From: an uncultured Planctomycetaceae bacterium
GTDB lineage: Bacteria; Planctomycetota; Planctomycetia; Planctomycetales; Planctomycetaceae
Reading direction: 5' to 3'
Assembly: GCA_903871805.1 (NCBI GenBank)
Contig: CAIQIE010000354.1
Span: forward strand, 1-64,000
DNA: 64,000 nucleotides
Within the stretch, counting starts at the first letter, position 1; each line of letters starts with the position of its first letter. Shown here piece after piece: positions 63,950-64,000 of the stretch. Both the position numbers and the translations under genes were made by a program. The notes under the pieces are model-generated. The model was not told the origin of the DNA, searched no databases, and saw only the letters and a program-made list of their open reading frames with translations.

Positions 63950-64000
63950 GAAATCTCTGCGGATCTGAGGAAGGAATTCTGGCGGAGAGCAGCCTGCGGA

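Overview
The window looks like chromosomal DNA of a planctomycete (order Planctomycetales, Planctomycetaceae-like; the genus cannot be named from this alone). Pointers are a PSD1-type cytochrome/DUF1549/DUF1553 protein, a secreted PQQ-type beta-propeller that begins with DWPQFRGP, two large Hanks-type Ser/Thr kinases, a GldA / GldFG-fusion / DUF4340 cassette, a lone transglutaminase-DUF2126 protein, and many long gene-poor spacers. I see no phage, plasmid, integrase, transposase or CRISPR. The region is mostly housekeeping and envelope genes, with a few locally rearranged or palindromic spots.

Layout. 1-9 kb: tRNA-Arg(CCT); a Tat-exported sugar-phosphate isomerase-like protein; a diadenylate cyclase (pyruvate-kinase-like domain plus DAC domain) whose 3' end lies inside a palindromic mobile-looking repeat; a DUF454-ubiX-DUF4345 run; and the convergent transglutaminase/DUF2126 gene. 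9-19.5 kb: oligopeptidase A, soluble transhydrogenase, two tandem paralogous secreted low-complexity proteins with BON-like C-termini separated by a decayed fragment of lnt, then intact lnt and metK. 19.8-27 kb: ligase-associated DEXH helicase, a short lidless Hsp70, aroC and pdxJ. 27-34 kb: a palindrome-rich spacer, then the Gld-type ABC transporter cassette. 34-45.9 kb: rpsO and pnp, an orphan soluble histidine kinase, pilT, rsgA with two tiny overlapping ORFs, a MATE exporter, a STAS protein, a TVP38/DedA-type protein, an acyl-CoA thioesterase and a small helical protein. 45.8-47.3 kb is an almost empty spacer. 47-64 kb: a membrane-anchored vWA protein, the ligase-associated exonuclease, a small secreted protein, the PQQ propeller, DUF1015, kinase 1, htpG, a LysM protein, kinase 2 and the PSD1 protein.

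Functional links. The helicase (20 kb) and the MBL exonuclease (49 kb) belong to one ligase-associated repair set that is split here. rpsO and pnp keep a classical order but are 1 kb apart. UbiX makes prenyl-FMN for a UbiD-type decarboxylase not present here. The GldA/GldFG/DUF4340 genes form one transporter. The clearest evolutionary event is a tandem duplication of the unit [secreted BON gene + 3' end of lnt], which left two diverged paralogs and a frameshifted lnt remnant. Nothing here is an obvious new defence or biosynthetic system. The best candidates for something undescribed are the tandem secreted BON/repeat proteins, the two paired dRS3-like palindromes, and the palindrome-rich 1-kb spacer upstream of the Gld cassette.
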